Positions 49,855 through 61,795 of a DNA stretch of 64,000 nt are shown here, piece after piece. The notes under the pieces were generated by a model that worked only from the letters and a program-made list of their open reading frames with translations, was not told the DNA's origin and did not search any database. The DNA lies in assembly GCA_004154925.1 (NCBI GenBank), contig QJNS01000030.1, positions 248,001 to 312,000 of the forward strand, read 5' to 3'. Position numbers and translations under genes: made by a program. Source of the DNA: Monosporascus cannonballus (Eukaryota > Ascomycota > Sordariomycetes > Xylariales). The stretch's first letter is position 1; each line of letters begins with the position of its first letter.

Positions 49855-50626
49855 TGTTACGATCTAACCAGGACTAACCCCTAAAAACGGTCGGACCCAC
49901 GTAAATAAGTTACGGAATTTTGATCTTTCTTTATAAATTTTTTTAAAAAAAATTAAATATATCTAATTTCTTTAATTTTTAAAAACTTTAAATTTGTTAT
50001 AAATTTAATCTAATATTAATTTATTATATATATTTGTTTTATTTTACAATTCATTTTTTTTAAAAAAAAATGCGAACTTATAATTATAACTTCGTTATAT
50101 GAATTATATTGAGTATGTTGAAATATAATTGCTTTTATTATTTTAAGATAAAAAAATGAAAGCTTTTTAATAGTAATATATAGCACCCTTTTAATTTTAT
50201 TATTATAAAACACTTGTAACGTATTATTATATATAAGCTAGCTACTTAATCGAAAACGTCTTGTACTTAGAAACCTCTTTTTTTAAATACATTATTTTTT
50301 ATTTAAAAACTTCGCATAATAACCAATAACATTATTTCAAAATTAAAAGCTAAAAGGCCGCGTCGCTATAGTAATATCTTATTCCTAAAATTTTCTTTTT
50401 TTACGCACTCATTTATTCGTATTTTTAAAATTTGATTCGAAACGTATTTTTATTTAATCTCATATTTATTTGCTTATAATTTATAAATAACAATCCGAAA
50501 AAATTGTCTATAGATTCCTACAATGCGTATTTTTTAATCTTAATTCCTCTTTTATATATTTAGCTTTAATAATCGATTAGCTTTATAAGTTTTCCAATTT
50601 AAAGTTTCTTTTTAAAATTTCATATC
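49855..50626 (+). repeat. A+T-rich relic beginning with a possible LTR end
   Basis: A sudden drop to A+T-rich sequence begins at 49855 with TGTTACGATCTAACC, similar to the start TGTTACGACCTAAC of the A/B LTRs, followed by CGGTCG as in those LTRs. After about 49915 the similarity is lost. No partner LTR or duplication is found. The minus-strand frame 50016-50213 is A+T-rich chance. Confidence 0.35.
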
Positions 50627-50824
50627 TGTTAAGGATTATACGAGTACGCCAGAGGTTTTTGTCAGATATAGGGAACATCAGTTGTGTTGTTGTATTCCGT
50701 TCAGTTGTACGTGCTATCGTACGCGTACAACTTTAAGTAGTTTAGCCACGGAACATACATAAGCCGATCAGTATGGGACCTTTCCGTATATGGGGAGCGT
50801 TCCGCACCTTCCAGTTAGCTGACA
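50627..50824 (-). repeat. Probable LTR of the Copia relic (198 bp)
   Basis: TGTTAAGGATTATACG to TTAGCTGACA, with TG...CA ends, and almost no RIP decay compared with the interior. It holds the inverted repeat GTTGTACGTG...CGCGTACAAC at about 50703-50732. The 5-bp flanks do not match (ATATC against TACCC), as expected for one LTR of a full element. Orientation is inferred from the pol relic. Confidence 0.55.
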
Positions 50825-51699
50825 TACCCCTTTAACGCTTTAAAGCATTTACGGCGTTAATCGTCATATTTTATTATTTCCTAAAGCTGTAACTATCTAT
50901 TTCACCTTTTTTCTAGCGATTAAATCCTTCTAATTAACCAATTCCTTATTTAAAATAACTCTTAAGGCTTTTTTCCGCTAGTTCAAAGCTTTTATAATAT
51001 TTATTAATTCTAATTACTCTTTAAAATATTTAAAACCTTTTCGTAATAAGGCTTTAATGAATTTATTAGTTAACTTATTATTTATAAATATATAATTAAT
51101 TTTAATTAATTTTTTTTATTAATTTTCGCAGCTAATAATTATATATATTTACGTATTGCAGTTTTATTTTTAAAAAGGCGATATCGGCATTAATTAATCG
51201 TATAACCTGTTAATTATCGTGCTATATATTTAACGGTTTCGTATTAGGGCCAATTCTCAGTTTTTCGATTAATCGAAAACAAAATAAAGTTTTTTTTATA
51301 ATTTACGTAAAAAATAATAATTCCGTTTCGGTTATAAAAGTAATTATTATGTTTTATTTATTCGCCCGTTATCTTATTATTTTGCCGAATAATTTTATAA
51401 TATAAATTTAGAGGTTTTTTTAATTAACCATATTATCTGCGAAAAGGTATTATTTTAAATATTTATCGAATTATTATTTTCGAATTATAATACTAATATT
51501 TTAATACCAAATAAATAGAATATAATTTGATTAGTAATTTCATAATATATGTTATTAAAGTTTAGGTTAAATCAAATAAATGGAATACCGCAAAAAATAT
51601 ATTTAATTACGTAATAATTATAAGGTATAAAATAAAACCGATTTTTTTCTAATATTTATTAATTAAGCCTTAATAGGCTAGATCAAAATTGGGCAATAA

Positions 51700-53600
51700 C
51701 TTAACGTTTGTTATAAGCGTTTTTAAGTAGTTATTTAAATTCTTTAAGGATTAAATTAATTAATTTGTTTATAAAGTCGGATTAGATAACTAGATTTTGT
51801 TTATTAAATTTATTTTTAAATATTTCGATTTCGAAAAATTATTATAAACTTCTATTTCTTATAAAAGTATATTATTTTCGTATTTATTAAATTAATTAAT
51901 TAACGAAGTCTTGATTTCTTTAATTATACGTAACAATAATATCGTTTACGAAAAAAAGCATTCTTAAACGAATAAAATAATAAGGTTTATAAGAAATAAG
52001 GTTTAATCCTAAATTCTTTAATATGCTAATAAATTTTTTCTTCCAAAATAAAGGTAATTTTTTAATTTATATAATATTTTCTTAATTAGGAATACCTTTA
52101 CGTAATAAGTATCCTAGAGGTATATTTATATATATTTCGTAAGGTAACGTTATATTAATGAAAACGTTTATAGCGTTACATTGTTTTGATTTTAGATTAA
52201 ACTTAAATACGGTAATTATTAAGGTTCGAAACGATTTTCTAATAAATATAAATACGTATAAATTATTATAAACGTTTTTTAGCTATTAATCGCTTCGTAT
52301 AATAAAACGAGCCGTATATTTCTAAAACTAGTCGTATTTGTTAAATTTGTAAACGTATATCTATATGTACTTTAAAACCCGTTTTTAATAAAAAACTAAT
52401 GAATAATTTCCTAAAATTATATCTTTTTATAATGTTATAAATACATTTTTTTAACTTTAGAAAATATTTCGTTTAATAAGTATATATTTCATTTTTTATA
52501 ACTTCGTAAGAGAAATGGTAAATTACGCGTTTATATCCGGTTCTACAACTTAAATATTTTTATACGTCTTAGTATTAAAACCTTTCCGATTAAGATAATA
52601 TGTATTTTGGATAATTATTATTCCTAAATTTCCGTAATTTATCGACCGGTTATTGTTCTTACTTATAAAAAGGGCTAAACGTTTTGCATTAAATACGGCT
52701 TTTTACATTTTATATTCGTTTCGGATAATACCAGGTCGGTACGGCACTTAAGAAAAGCCTACGTTTACGACCCGTAAAGTACTTTCGTCTTTTACCGTTA
52801 TTCTGGGTTAAATAATATAATAATAGCTTAAGGCTATTTTTATTTTTTCTATCGATGTAATAATCGTAATAGTGATCAAGGTAAACGTTAACGGCGGTAA
52901 TAGTTTAAAGGATAAAAATGGTTCGAATATAACGGCCATATAAAAATAATTAATCTTTTACAAATAAATTTATTTTTCTCGATCCGGTACGTTTTTTACG
53001 TTAATATCTTTTTAAAATCATTTTTTTCATTTAATCGATAATTAAACTATTCCGTTTAAGATTTCGTTTTTTTATAAAGATAAAAAGTAATTATTAATTT
53101 AATCAGATATTTTTATTTATTAAAGTAATTTTTATAATTCGTTTTTTATTTTGTATAAAGAGTTATCCTTTATATCTTTAATATTACTTAAAAAATAACT
53201 GTACCGTTAAATTATACGTTTCGAATAATAATAATTTTATTAATTAATAAATTCCGGATGTCGTAAATATTTGTAAATCGGTAACCGATAAATTAACTTA
53301 TTTATATTTTAAGGTTTTACATTTAAAATCTTTGTTTTTCTTTATAACGGTAATTATTATAATGTAAGCTATATAACTATATTTTCGTAGATAAGCCTAT
53401 GAAAGCTTTCGATTAAACATTTTTCAGCCGTTTTTATATATTAAATAAATTTAATAAATTTCGTATAAACTTTATTAAACTAATACGCATTTATGGGTAC
53501 GGTTATATAAATATATTATTATTTTAAAAGTATATACGATTAAGAACGAAGGTAATTTAGCGCTATTTCGTATTATAATCGTTTTCTTTTTAATTATATC
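51700..53600 (-). pseudogene. Copia pol relic (RT legible)
   Basis: On the minus strand the complement of about 52131-52190 reads like the Copia RT block QMDV-x-x-AFLNG...YMxxPxGF. The complement of about 51920-51970 gives Phe-Phe-Val-Asn-Asp-Ile-Ile-Val, a decayed YVDD box (Val-Asn-Asp at 51941-51949). RNase H should lie left of this and integrase right of it; I could not verify residues there. Stops throughout. Confidence 0.55.
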
Positions 53601-53940
53601 CTTTACACTTTTTATATCCCTATTTTAAATTTAGGTATGCAATATTAACAATTTAACTCTAATATTAAAAAAATAACTAAAATATATTTTTAAATTCGTA
53701 ATTGTTTAAAATTTCGTTATCGTATTCGAATACTTATAGAAATATCTTATTCTAAGTTTTTAAACTTTTTAAAAAATATTCAAACGTTATAATCAATATT
53801 TTTGTTTTCAGTTTTTAAGATAAATATCTTAAATAAAACCTCAATATCGATCGGTTAAAAACATAAGGTATTTATATTTTTTAGGGTTTTTTTTGGAAAT
53901 TAGTAAAATCGATAACGATTTTTTGTCCTAATTAAAAGGT

Positions 53941-54100
53941 TCCTTCTCTAGCCGCACGGCGTATTTGCCTTTTGGCTTTCGCCTAGCCATATATTTGATA
54001 ATCGACTATTATAAGGCCCTTTAGGCGGACTCCTTTCGTATGAGACTACAACTGTACGATCATTTCAGGTCCTGGGTGTCCTAATTTTAGATGCCATATG
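53941..54100. other. Short undecayed stretch before element G
   Basis: 160 bp of normal composition between the Copia relic and the first base of element G's LTR. No gene or known repeat is seen. The last five bases (ATATG) would be the left duplication of G, whose right end lies outside the window. Confidence 0.4.
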
Positions 54101-54110
54101 TGTCATGACC

Positions 54111-54530
54111 TGTTACAGGAACAGGGGTTCCTGTCTCGAGGAGACCAACCTTTAAGGCCTAGCGCGGACCTGTCACGGCTAAACTCCGGACGGGAGGCTT
54201 AGCTCTTAAGGTGATCTGGTTGATCTGGGTGATCTGGGGACCAAATTATACAGATTTAACAGATTTACGATATATTCACTTTAGGAATTGGGATATATAA
54301 TGAACCGGTTTTTCATGTAAATAACACTTATTTAGTTTCGCTTTTTAGCTATTAATTTAAGCTTTTAGTTTAAAGGTAATTACACCGTTTTTTAATTAAA
54401 GGAAAAGTACTTAAATCTTTTTAACGAATAAAACCTCTAAATTATTCCTTGCCTTATTGTTACCTGCAAATCAAAACCTTTTTCGGATACTGCTTATATT
54501 TCCAAATGGATATATAACAGGTTCGTTATA
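54111..54530 (+). repeat. 5' LTR of element H (420 bp)
   Basis: TGTTACAGGAACAGG to GGTTCGTTATA (decayed GTTACA). It contains a triple GTGATCTGG-like word (about 54210-54240). The left half is undecayed. Confidence 0.94.
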
Positions 54531-54759
54531 TTTTAATAATTTCTTAATTAATAACCGACGAATAATTTAAGGCCCAGTTAGGCATAAGCTTTTTTAAACT
54601 TAATAAAAACGATATTACAAAACGATATTTAGAAAATAAATAGCATACCCGATTCCCGTTATTAGCCAGTAAAAGATTAATAACTAAATTAAATAATTTA
54701 CTCCTTATCGAAAAAGTTTTTTAATTAATTAATAATATGACACCCCTTATTATTCGATC

Positions 54760-55960
54760 TTAAGGAAAATTATTTTCGTAGCCCAGATAATAACCTACCC
54801 CGACCCCTAAGGATACTATCGAAGTCCAAGGAAAGGAGTCGGAAAAAGAGGTAGTTAAGGAAAGGGCTAAGGAAAAATATGGAGCCGAGGTCCTAAAGGG
54901 AAAAAAAAAAAGAACTTACTATGGAAGAAAGATTAGATTTTTTGGCATAAAAGGTTAAAAACCTGAAAAAGGAGAATATTCGATTCGCCAAAGGAAAGAA
55001 AACGATTTTTCTTTAATTTGGCTCCCCTAAAGGACGAAACTAAGGAAATAGTTTTCGACCACTTTCGTTCGGAACAAAACAAACTCCAAAAAAAATCTTA
55101 ATTTTGCTATTATTCGGAACAAACCAAATACGCGAAAAAATTATTCCACCTCCTAGCTACTAAGGAATGCCAAACGTTAAAGGCTATAAGCCGAATCTCC
55201 TTAAACCTTATAATAAATTTAAGAACCCGGAAAGATTCCTAATTTAGGCCAAACTTTACCTTAAGTTTTATAAGAATTCTTTAACCGAAAATTATCAGAA
55301 AGTAATGGCCATTTTACAGTTATTTATCGGGAAAGTATTTTTATAGTTCGAACCTATTATAAAAAATTACTTGAAAAATTACCCGAACGATTTTTCGGAT
55401 ATAATTAATTATATTTTTAACAAATATAACTATTTCGAAAAACGAATATAAATTTTATTTGGAAATCCTGATAAAAAATAAGACGTTATTAAGTAATTAT
55501 ATCTTTTTTATTAAATTAAATTAGCCGCCGAATACATAACGGAGTTTAATCGCTTTGCCGCCATTTTTAACTTATCGGAAAACGCGTTATTTTACCTTTA
55601 TTATAACGGCCTAAAACCCTTAATTAAAGATAAGATATATAAGGAACTAAAAATTAAATTATTCCCGGAATATACCGATAAGGTTATTATTGCTAACCGA
55701 CGTATTTTCGACCAATATTTCGAAAAAAAAAGGATTAATAAGCGAAATAACGATAAAGGCTTTAATAGCCGAAATAAGAAGAATAAGGGCAAACCTTAAA
55801 AGGAAGTAAGTACCGTTTTAAAGGAACCCAAAAAAAACAAATTCAAAGTAAAATATTTTAATTATGGCAAAAAAGGACATTTTAAAAGCGAATATCGCTT
55901 TCCCGCTAAGAAGAACTCCAAAAAGGGAAAAATCCCTTAACCCCAAAAAAAGTTAAAATA
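54760..55960 (+). pseudogene. gag relic of element H
   Basis: A retrotransposon Gag capsid domain is legible at about 55190-55700, including a frame with Ala-Ala-Glu-Tyr-Ile-Thr-Glu-Phe-Asn-Arg and later Tyr-Tyr-Asn-Gly-Leu-Lys-Pro. A CCHC knuckle is at 55854-55895 with the spacing C-x2-C-x4-H-x4-C, its three Cys all Tyr by RIP and the His kept. The stretch 54780-55060 is little decayed and Lys/Glu-rich (Gag N-terminus). Stops at former Gln and Trp codons break the frame. Confidence 0.75.
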
Positions 55961-56760
55961 ACCGAATAAAAAACCGACAATAAAGTAAAAAAAAAGAAGA
56001 AAAAAATTAGCTCGATTTCCTTTTAGCTAAAATTTATTATTACTATAATTATTCAAATTTAAAACGATATCCTAAAGTACGAGAATTATCTAGTTTACTA
56101 GGATTTTAAGATTAAAACCTATAAATATCACCCAGGATAAACGGTTTCCAGGATAACCATAAAGTTAGGATACCTTTGCCATTTTGATATACAAAAGTAT
56201 AAAATATACGATATAAACGGTTAATTTCGACCAAATATTAATAATTATAAATAATTATTCCCGGAGCTTTATAAATTTTTAAAATGTATTATTTACCGGA
56301 AAATATTATCGATAAACCTTTATAACTTATTACATTTTACCGTTTGTTATTAAAACAATTATTTCGTTTATTTTAAAGCTAAAAAAAATAATAACTTTTG
56401 GCCTGGATAGGACGAAAAGATACCTACCGAACCTAATAATAAATGCAGATATACAGAAACCCCCCAATAGCCAAAATACCTTAAATCTTGTTATTTACAT
56501 CCTAACTTAGAACGAAATCGGAAGGCCATATTATAAGAATACTTATGTTATGTCCTGACGTTTTGCATTTAATATAAACTCCTAAATATGGGAATACCTT
56601 TTTCGGAAGTACATCTTTCCGATTTTATAACCTAGAAAATGCTAAACCAAAGATCGAACCAAAAAAAGATAGTTATTTTCGGATGCCAGTTGGGCAAAAA
56701 AAAATAGTACAAATATATAGACGATTACTGTACTAAGTACGCGGTTAAAAAGGTGCGAAA

Positions 56761-59700
56761 ATGGAAATATTTTCTCGTAAGCAAATTACGTTAATCAAAA
56801 AACGACAAAGGCCTTTGAAAATAAGATATCGAAAAGCCTTAACATATAAAACCTTATATAAAACAATAAAAGAATTACGTAATCAGATAAAAATTCTTTT
56901 TCGATATAAAGGCAAAACGTTTAAAGTCATAATCGACTTAGGAACAAAAGGTAATTTTATTTTTCTTGTAATAATAAAAAAATATTAAATTCCCTGGAAA
57001 TACAAATTAAAATCTTATAAATTACGCATAATAAACGGAAGCTTGTTTATATACGAAAACGGACGAATTTTTCGAAAAATTAAAGAACTTTTAGTATAGA
57101 TTCAAAGATACCAAGAACGGATTTCGCTAAACATTGCCGATATTTCTGGGTACGATATTATTTTAGGAATGCCGTAATTCAAATCTAATAATTTATATAT
57201 TAACTGGAAGTATTAAACATTTTCATAGGAAAATAAGCTACCCGAAAAAAACGATTAAGAAATTTGCTATGTTATCAAGAAAGTCCAGATTGCAAATTAA
57301 ATTTCCATAATACCACCTAAATATCGATAATTCAAAAAATTATTTAAGGACAAAAAAGATTACGAATTATTACCTTATAGCTAATAGGATCACAAAATAC
57401 CCATTAAAAAAGGATATTATCCTAAACTTTATAAAATTTACCATATAAACCTTAACAAATCGAAAGTTTTATAGAAAAACATTTAACTTAACTTAAAAAA
57501 AAGATATATTTAACCTTTTGATTTTCCCGTTGGATACCCCGTCCTTATAATACCCAAAACCAAGGATAAAAAATAAAAAATTGATAAAAACGAAAACCTG
57601 GTTTTCAGAAAAATAATTAACTATAAACAGCTAAACGATATCATAATCAAAAATGGATATCCTTTAACTTTTATAAATACGCTAAAAAAGAACGTTAACA
57701 AAGCTAAATAGTTTACCGTACTTAATCTTTAAAACGGTTATTACCGTATCAAAATGGCCAAAAGAAAAAAATAGAAAACAACATTTAAAATAATATATAG
57801 ACTTTACGAATACAAAGTGATGCTTATAGGACTTACCAATATTCCTGCCAATTTCTAATACTTAATCATAATTACGTTCAGAAAATTTCTGGACAAATTT
57901 ATATTTATCTATTTCGATAATATCCTTATTTATTCCGAAACTTTTAAGGAGCATAAGAAGTAAGTCGCCCGGGTGCTCCAAATATTAAACGAAGCAAATA
58001 TCCGAATTAACCCAGCCAAAAGCGTATGGCATACGCAAAAACTAAATTTTTTGAGATATACTCTTACCTTTAGGCAAATTTAGATTTAACGCTTTAAGAT
58101 GGAAGCAATTAAGGATTGGCCCATCCCTAATAAGGCAACCGTTATAGATATCTGGCAGATCTTAGGATTTACGAGTTACGTACGCGGCCTAATTAAGGGA
58201 TATGGAAATATAATTAGACCATTAACGAGACTTATTATCAAAGAATACGTAAGAAAAAAATTCGAATTCCTAAAAAAGGCAAAAAAAGCATTCCAGATTT
58301 TAAAAAATGCAATTACTAATAAACCTATAATAAAATTACTTAACGCAGATAAAAGGAAACGCCTGAAAACGGATATTTCAAATTATGCATTAAATGCCGT
58401 CTTAAAACAATTAAAGGATAACGGCAAATAATACCTAGTAGCATATTATTTAAAAGCATTCCGAGATGTAAAACTTAGATACGTAATTTACGATAAGGAG
58501 TTGTTGGCGATTATCAACGCTTTCAAAGAATAGGAACCTTTTTTCAGCGGAACGAAAAAACCTTTTAATATTTACTTTAATCATAAAAACCTTACCCGTT
58601 TTATAAAAGTACAAAAACTAAATAAACGACATAAGATCTAAATAATTTTCTTGTTAAAATTCAACTTTAAAATATATTATATTAAGGGAAAAAAAATATC
58701 CAGGTAAATATTTTTAGTCGCAAAGGCGATTACGACTCCAAAATTCCCAAAAAAAGCATATAAATGCTATAATATAATTAGGACGGTACGATATAATTAT
58801 GCGAAATTTTAAAAAAACTATTTTACGAATTTTTAATATGGTTCCGAAATTCTTACGACAAGGAAAAACAAAAAAAGGTTTAATAACTGAAAGGATAACC
58901 AAAAGATTAGCTGCTATACTATGGCAAAATCTATGTTCCCAGGGATTAACGGGAATAATTCGTAAAGGAATTCCACGAAAACCCATTGCATGGATATTAA
59001 GGAATTTTCAAAATTACCCGACGGCTATAAGAAAAGTACGATTTCCCAGAGTTACGCCGTATGGTCAAAAAAATAATCAAGAATTGCAATATTTATAACA
59101 AAGCTAAAACAGCACGTTATAAGCCCTATGGGCTACTGCAACTTACTGAAATTCCAGATAAGGCATGGAATACCATAACTTAGGACTTTATCATTAACTT
59201 ACTTCCATTAAAAAACCCAGTTACTAAAATCGAATACGACGGAATATAAGTAATAATTAACAGATTTACCAAGTATAAGTACTTTTTATTTTTTAAAGGA
59301 AACGTAACAGCAAAATAATTAACTTACGTTTTCATTAAATATTACTTCGATAAGCATAATATACCAAAAAAGATTATCTCCGACAGAAATACGCTTTTTA
59401 CCTTAAAGTTCAGCACCAACTTTTTCAAACAAATCGGTACCAAACTTAAATTCTTAACGGCTTATTACCCCCAAACGGACGGTTAAACAGAAAAACTTAA
59501 TTAAACCCTAAAATAATATTTTCGAAACTATATTAATTACCAACAAAACAATTAGGTAAAGCTTTTACTATTGGCATAGATCGCCTATAACACATCCGTC
59601 AATAAGGATATAAGCATATCCCCCCATACAGCCGTATACGGACATAAAGCAAAAATAAAATAACCTAAATAACCGCTTAATAAAGTACCAAAAATTATTA

Positions 59701-60240
59701 CGATTGCCCCAAAAGCAAAAAGGTTAATAACGGAAATCAAAACGATCCAAACCCGTTTCCAAAACGAATTACAATTTTTATAATAACGAATAACCCAGTA
59801 TTACAATAAAAAAAATTAAAGGATTAATTTTAACGAAAAAAAATAAGGTTTACCTATTACGCTAAAAGCAAAACGTAATTTCGAACATCTTTTAAATTAA
59901 AACAAAAAAACCTAACAATAAGTTCGATTTTAAAAAATTTGGCCTATTCAAAATTAAAAAAATTATTTCTAAAACCAACTATCGATTATCGTTATCCAAA
60001 AATATAAAAATACATCCTATTTTTTATATCTTTTTATTTAAACCAGCACCTAAAAACGCCCCGTTAGAAATAGACCTAAAATTCGAAAAAGATTTTAACG
60101 AATACAAAATCGAACAAATACTGGATTCCAGAATAATCAAAAACGGGATCCAATACCTGGTTAAATAAAAAAGATACTTATACGAAAAAAACATATAAAA
60201 ACTATTTAACCATTTAACGAATGCGATAAACCTAATTAAA
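56761..60240 (+). pseudogene. pol relic of element H (PR-RT-RH-INT-chromodomain)
   Basis: Protease: 56761-56988 keeps Asp in Ile-Ile-Asp-Leu-Gly-Thr (active site D-S/T-G-A). RT: about 57500-58000, with Asn-Tyr-Lys-Gln-Leu-Asn-Asp and a YLDD box decayed to Tyr-Phe-Asp-Asn near 57911. RT connection and RNase H: 58099-58431 is an open frame with the Leu-Gly-Phe-x-x-Tyr block and Thr-Asp-x-Ser-x-Tyr-Ala-Leu; RNase H continues to about 58620. Integrase: about 58980-59640, with Asn-Cys, Trp-Asp-Phe-Ile and Ile-Ser-Asp-Arg catalytic-core blocks. Chromodomain: about 60100-60240, whose Trp is a stop. Non-functional as a whole. Confidence 0.85.
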
Positions 60241-60384
60241 ACGTTTTACCGCCAAAATCCTAACCAACTATTTTTAATGCGGCCAAGGTCGCAAGCAATA
60301 AAAGTCCCCCGTTCAAATCCAAACCTTCGGTATTCCAGTCGAAAAAAGTAAATGCCCCCAAAACGGCGTCCATCTTAAAAACAA

Positions 60385-60920
60385 ATTATACTTATTCCGC
60401 GTCCACGCGACGCTGCTTTTCTTCTATCCTTTCTTATTTTTCCAATTAGTTTAATTTTAAACCTTTTTTTAACAACTTTATTACCCTTTTTTTAAAAAGG
60501 TTTTGTTAAAGGCACAAACGCCTTAACTTCCCAACAAATTTCTTCGACTTTTCATCCTGCTAACGGCGCAACTCGGCTAACTTTTTTTTTTCCACCTTTT
60601 ATTCCCTTTTTGTAACCTCCTGGTACGCTAAAAAACTGTTTTCAGTTTTACGCTATTCGCGCAATAAACGGTCTTACGTTTCGTTTATTTTCTATAACGA
60701 GTTCATAATTAAAACATTACAAGAAGGACGTTACCGACGGATATAATAATTGCAACTCAAATATTTAAAAATATAAAAATAATTAGATTTGCCAAATCGG
60801 ACATAATTCGAACAAAAGAAAACCTTAATACCAAATTTTTCAATTAAATTAATACGAATATTGCAAGAACTGCGTTAATTTAACCGAAATTTTTTCTTTT
60901 CTTTCTGGATTCGTCCTATT
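60385..60920 (-). pseudogene. Antisense cysteine-cluster ORF of element H
   Basis: Opposite to pol, between the chromodomain and the 3' LTR. Starting at Cys (60812-60814), ligand positions 1, 4, 12, 21, 24 and 32 read C, Y, Y, C, Y, C, a C-x2-C-x7-C-x8-C-x2-C-x7-C pattern. This is one residue longer in each half than in A-F. Upstream, Asn-Leu-Ile-Glu-Lys-Phe matches the Asn-Leu-Ile-Lys-Leu...Phe of A and B. Downstream is a long Lys/Glu/Leu/Arg helix, probably a coiled coil, to about 60390, broken by stops at former Trp/Gln codons. Similar place, orientation and plan in a different LTR family suggest common descent. Confidence 0.5.
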
Positions 60921-61026
60921 ATAATAAAATTAGCTGGACACCCCCAAAAAAACTTTTTCCGACAAAATAAAGCGGCCACCTACGGTACTTATCTTTAGGA
61001 CAAAAATCCTTAAAAAAGGGAAATAA

Positions 61027-61446
61027 TATTACAGGAACAGGGGTTCCTATTTCGAAAAAACCAACCTTTAAGGCCTAACGCGGACCTATTACGGCTAAAC
61101 TCCGGACAGGAAACTTAGCTCTTAAGGTAATCTGGTTAATTTGAATAATCTGGGGACCAGATCATACAGATCTAACAGATCCATGACATACTTACTTTAG
61201 GAATTGGGATATATAATAAACCGGTTTTTTATATAAATAGCACTTACTTAGTTTCGCTCTTTAGCTATTAATCTAAGCTTTCAGTTCAGAGGTAACTGCA
61301 CCGTTCTTTAATTAAGGGAAAAGTACTTAAATCTCTTTAACGAACAAAACCACTAAATTATTCCTCGCCCTATTGTTACCTGCAAATCAAGACCCTTTTC
61401 GGATACTGCTTATACCTCCAGGTGGATGTATGACAGGTTCGTTACA
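61027..61446 (+). repeat. 3' LTR of element H (420 bp)
   Basis: TATTACAGGAACAGG to GGTTCGTTACA, the same length as the 5' LTR, with scattered transitions between the two. Confidence 0.94.
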
Positions 61447-61451
61447 TAACC

Positions 61452-61795
61452 CAACGAAGCTACGGTCTCCAGAAACGGTCTGCCACGACCCAACCACAGG
61501 TACGCGGTGGGGCAGCTCACGTGATGGATCATCAACTCACTGGTGGTAAGCCAATAAGCCGGATTACTAATTTATTAGTAATAAGTTAATAAATAATAAT
61601 AATATATATATATTTATTATTTTTATAATTGAAATAATACCAGTTTATATTATAATATTATTATTTAAAATATTTTTAAAATTACGAAACGTAATACGAT
61701 TATTATATTTATTATTTAGATTTTTACGATATTTCTTTTAATATAAATCCGTATAATTAAAATTTAATAATTAGTTAAAGTTTTTAACCGTTATA
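61452..61795 (+). repeat. 5' LTR of element G, main part
   Basis: Continues from 54101-54110 (TGTCATGACC) once H and its duplicated 5 bp are removed, giving about 354 bp. It ends GTTATA (decayed GTCACA). An intact CACGTG lies at 61518-61523. The left third is nearly undecayed, the rest strongly decayed. Confidence 0.9.

Larger units (their letters stand above)
50627..53940 (-). mobile_element. Ty1/Copia retrotransposon relic
   Basis: RIP-decayed element read on the minus strand. A likely 198-bp LTR is on its left (50627-50824), and RNase H then RT are legible to its right. The second LTR is not found: the decayed sequence stops at about 53940 against undecayed DNA, so the 5' part is missing or unrecognisable. 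Its RT differs in order and motif from the Gypsy elements around it. Confidence 0.6.
54111..61446 (+). mobile_element. Element H: chromovirus of a second family, inserted in G's LTR
   Basis: Complete element of 7,336 bp with two 420-bp LTRs. The duplication is TGACC (54106-54110) against TAACC (61447-61451), one RIP-type transition. LTR sequence is unrelated to A-G. Decay is milder than in the other elements, and several domain-length frames survive (56761-56988, 58099-58431, 58799-59098). It has Gag, protease, RT, RNase H, integrase and chromodomain on the plus strand and a small antisense gene before the 3' LTR. Confidence 0.95.

Noticed and set aside
50016..50213. 65-codon Ile/Lys/Tyr-rich minus-strand frame
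   Set aside because: Composition is that of random A+T-rich DNA.
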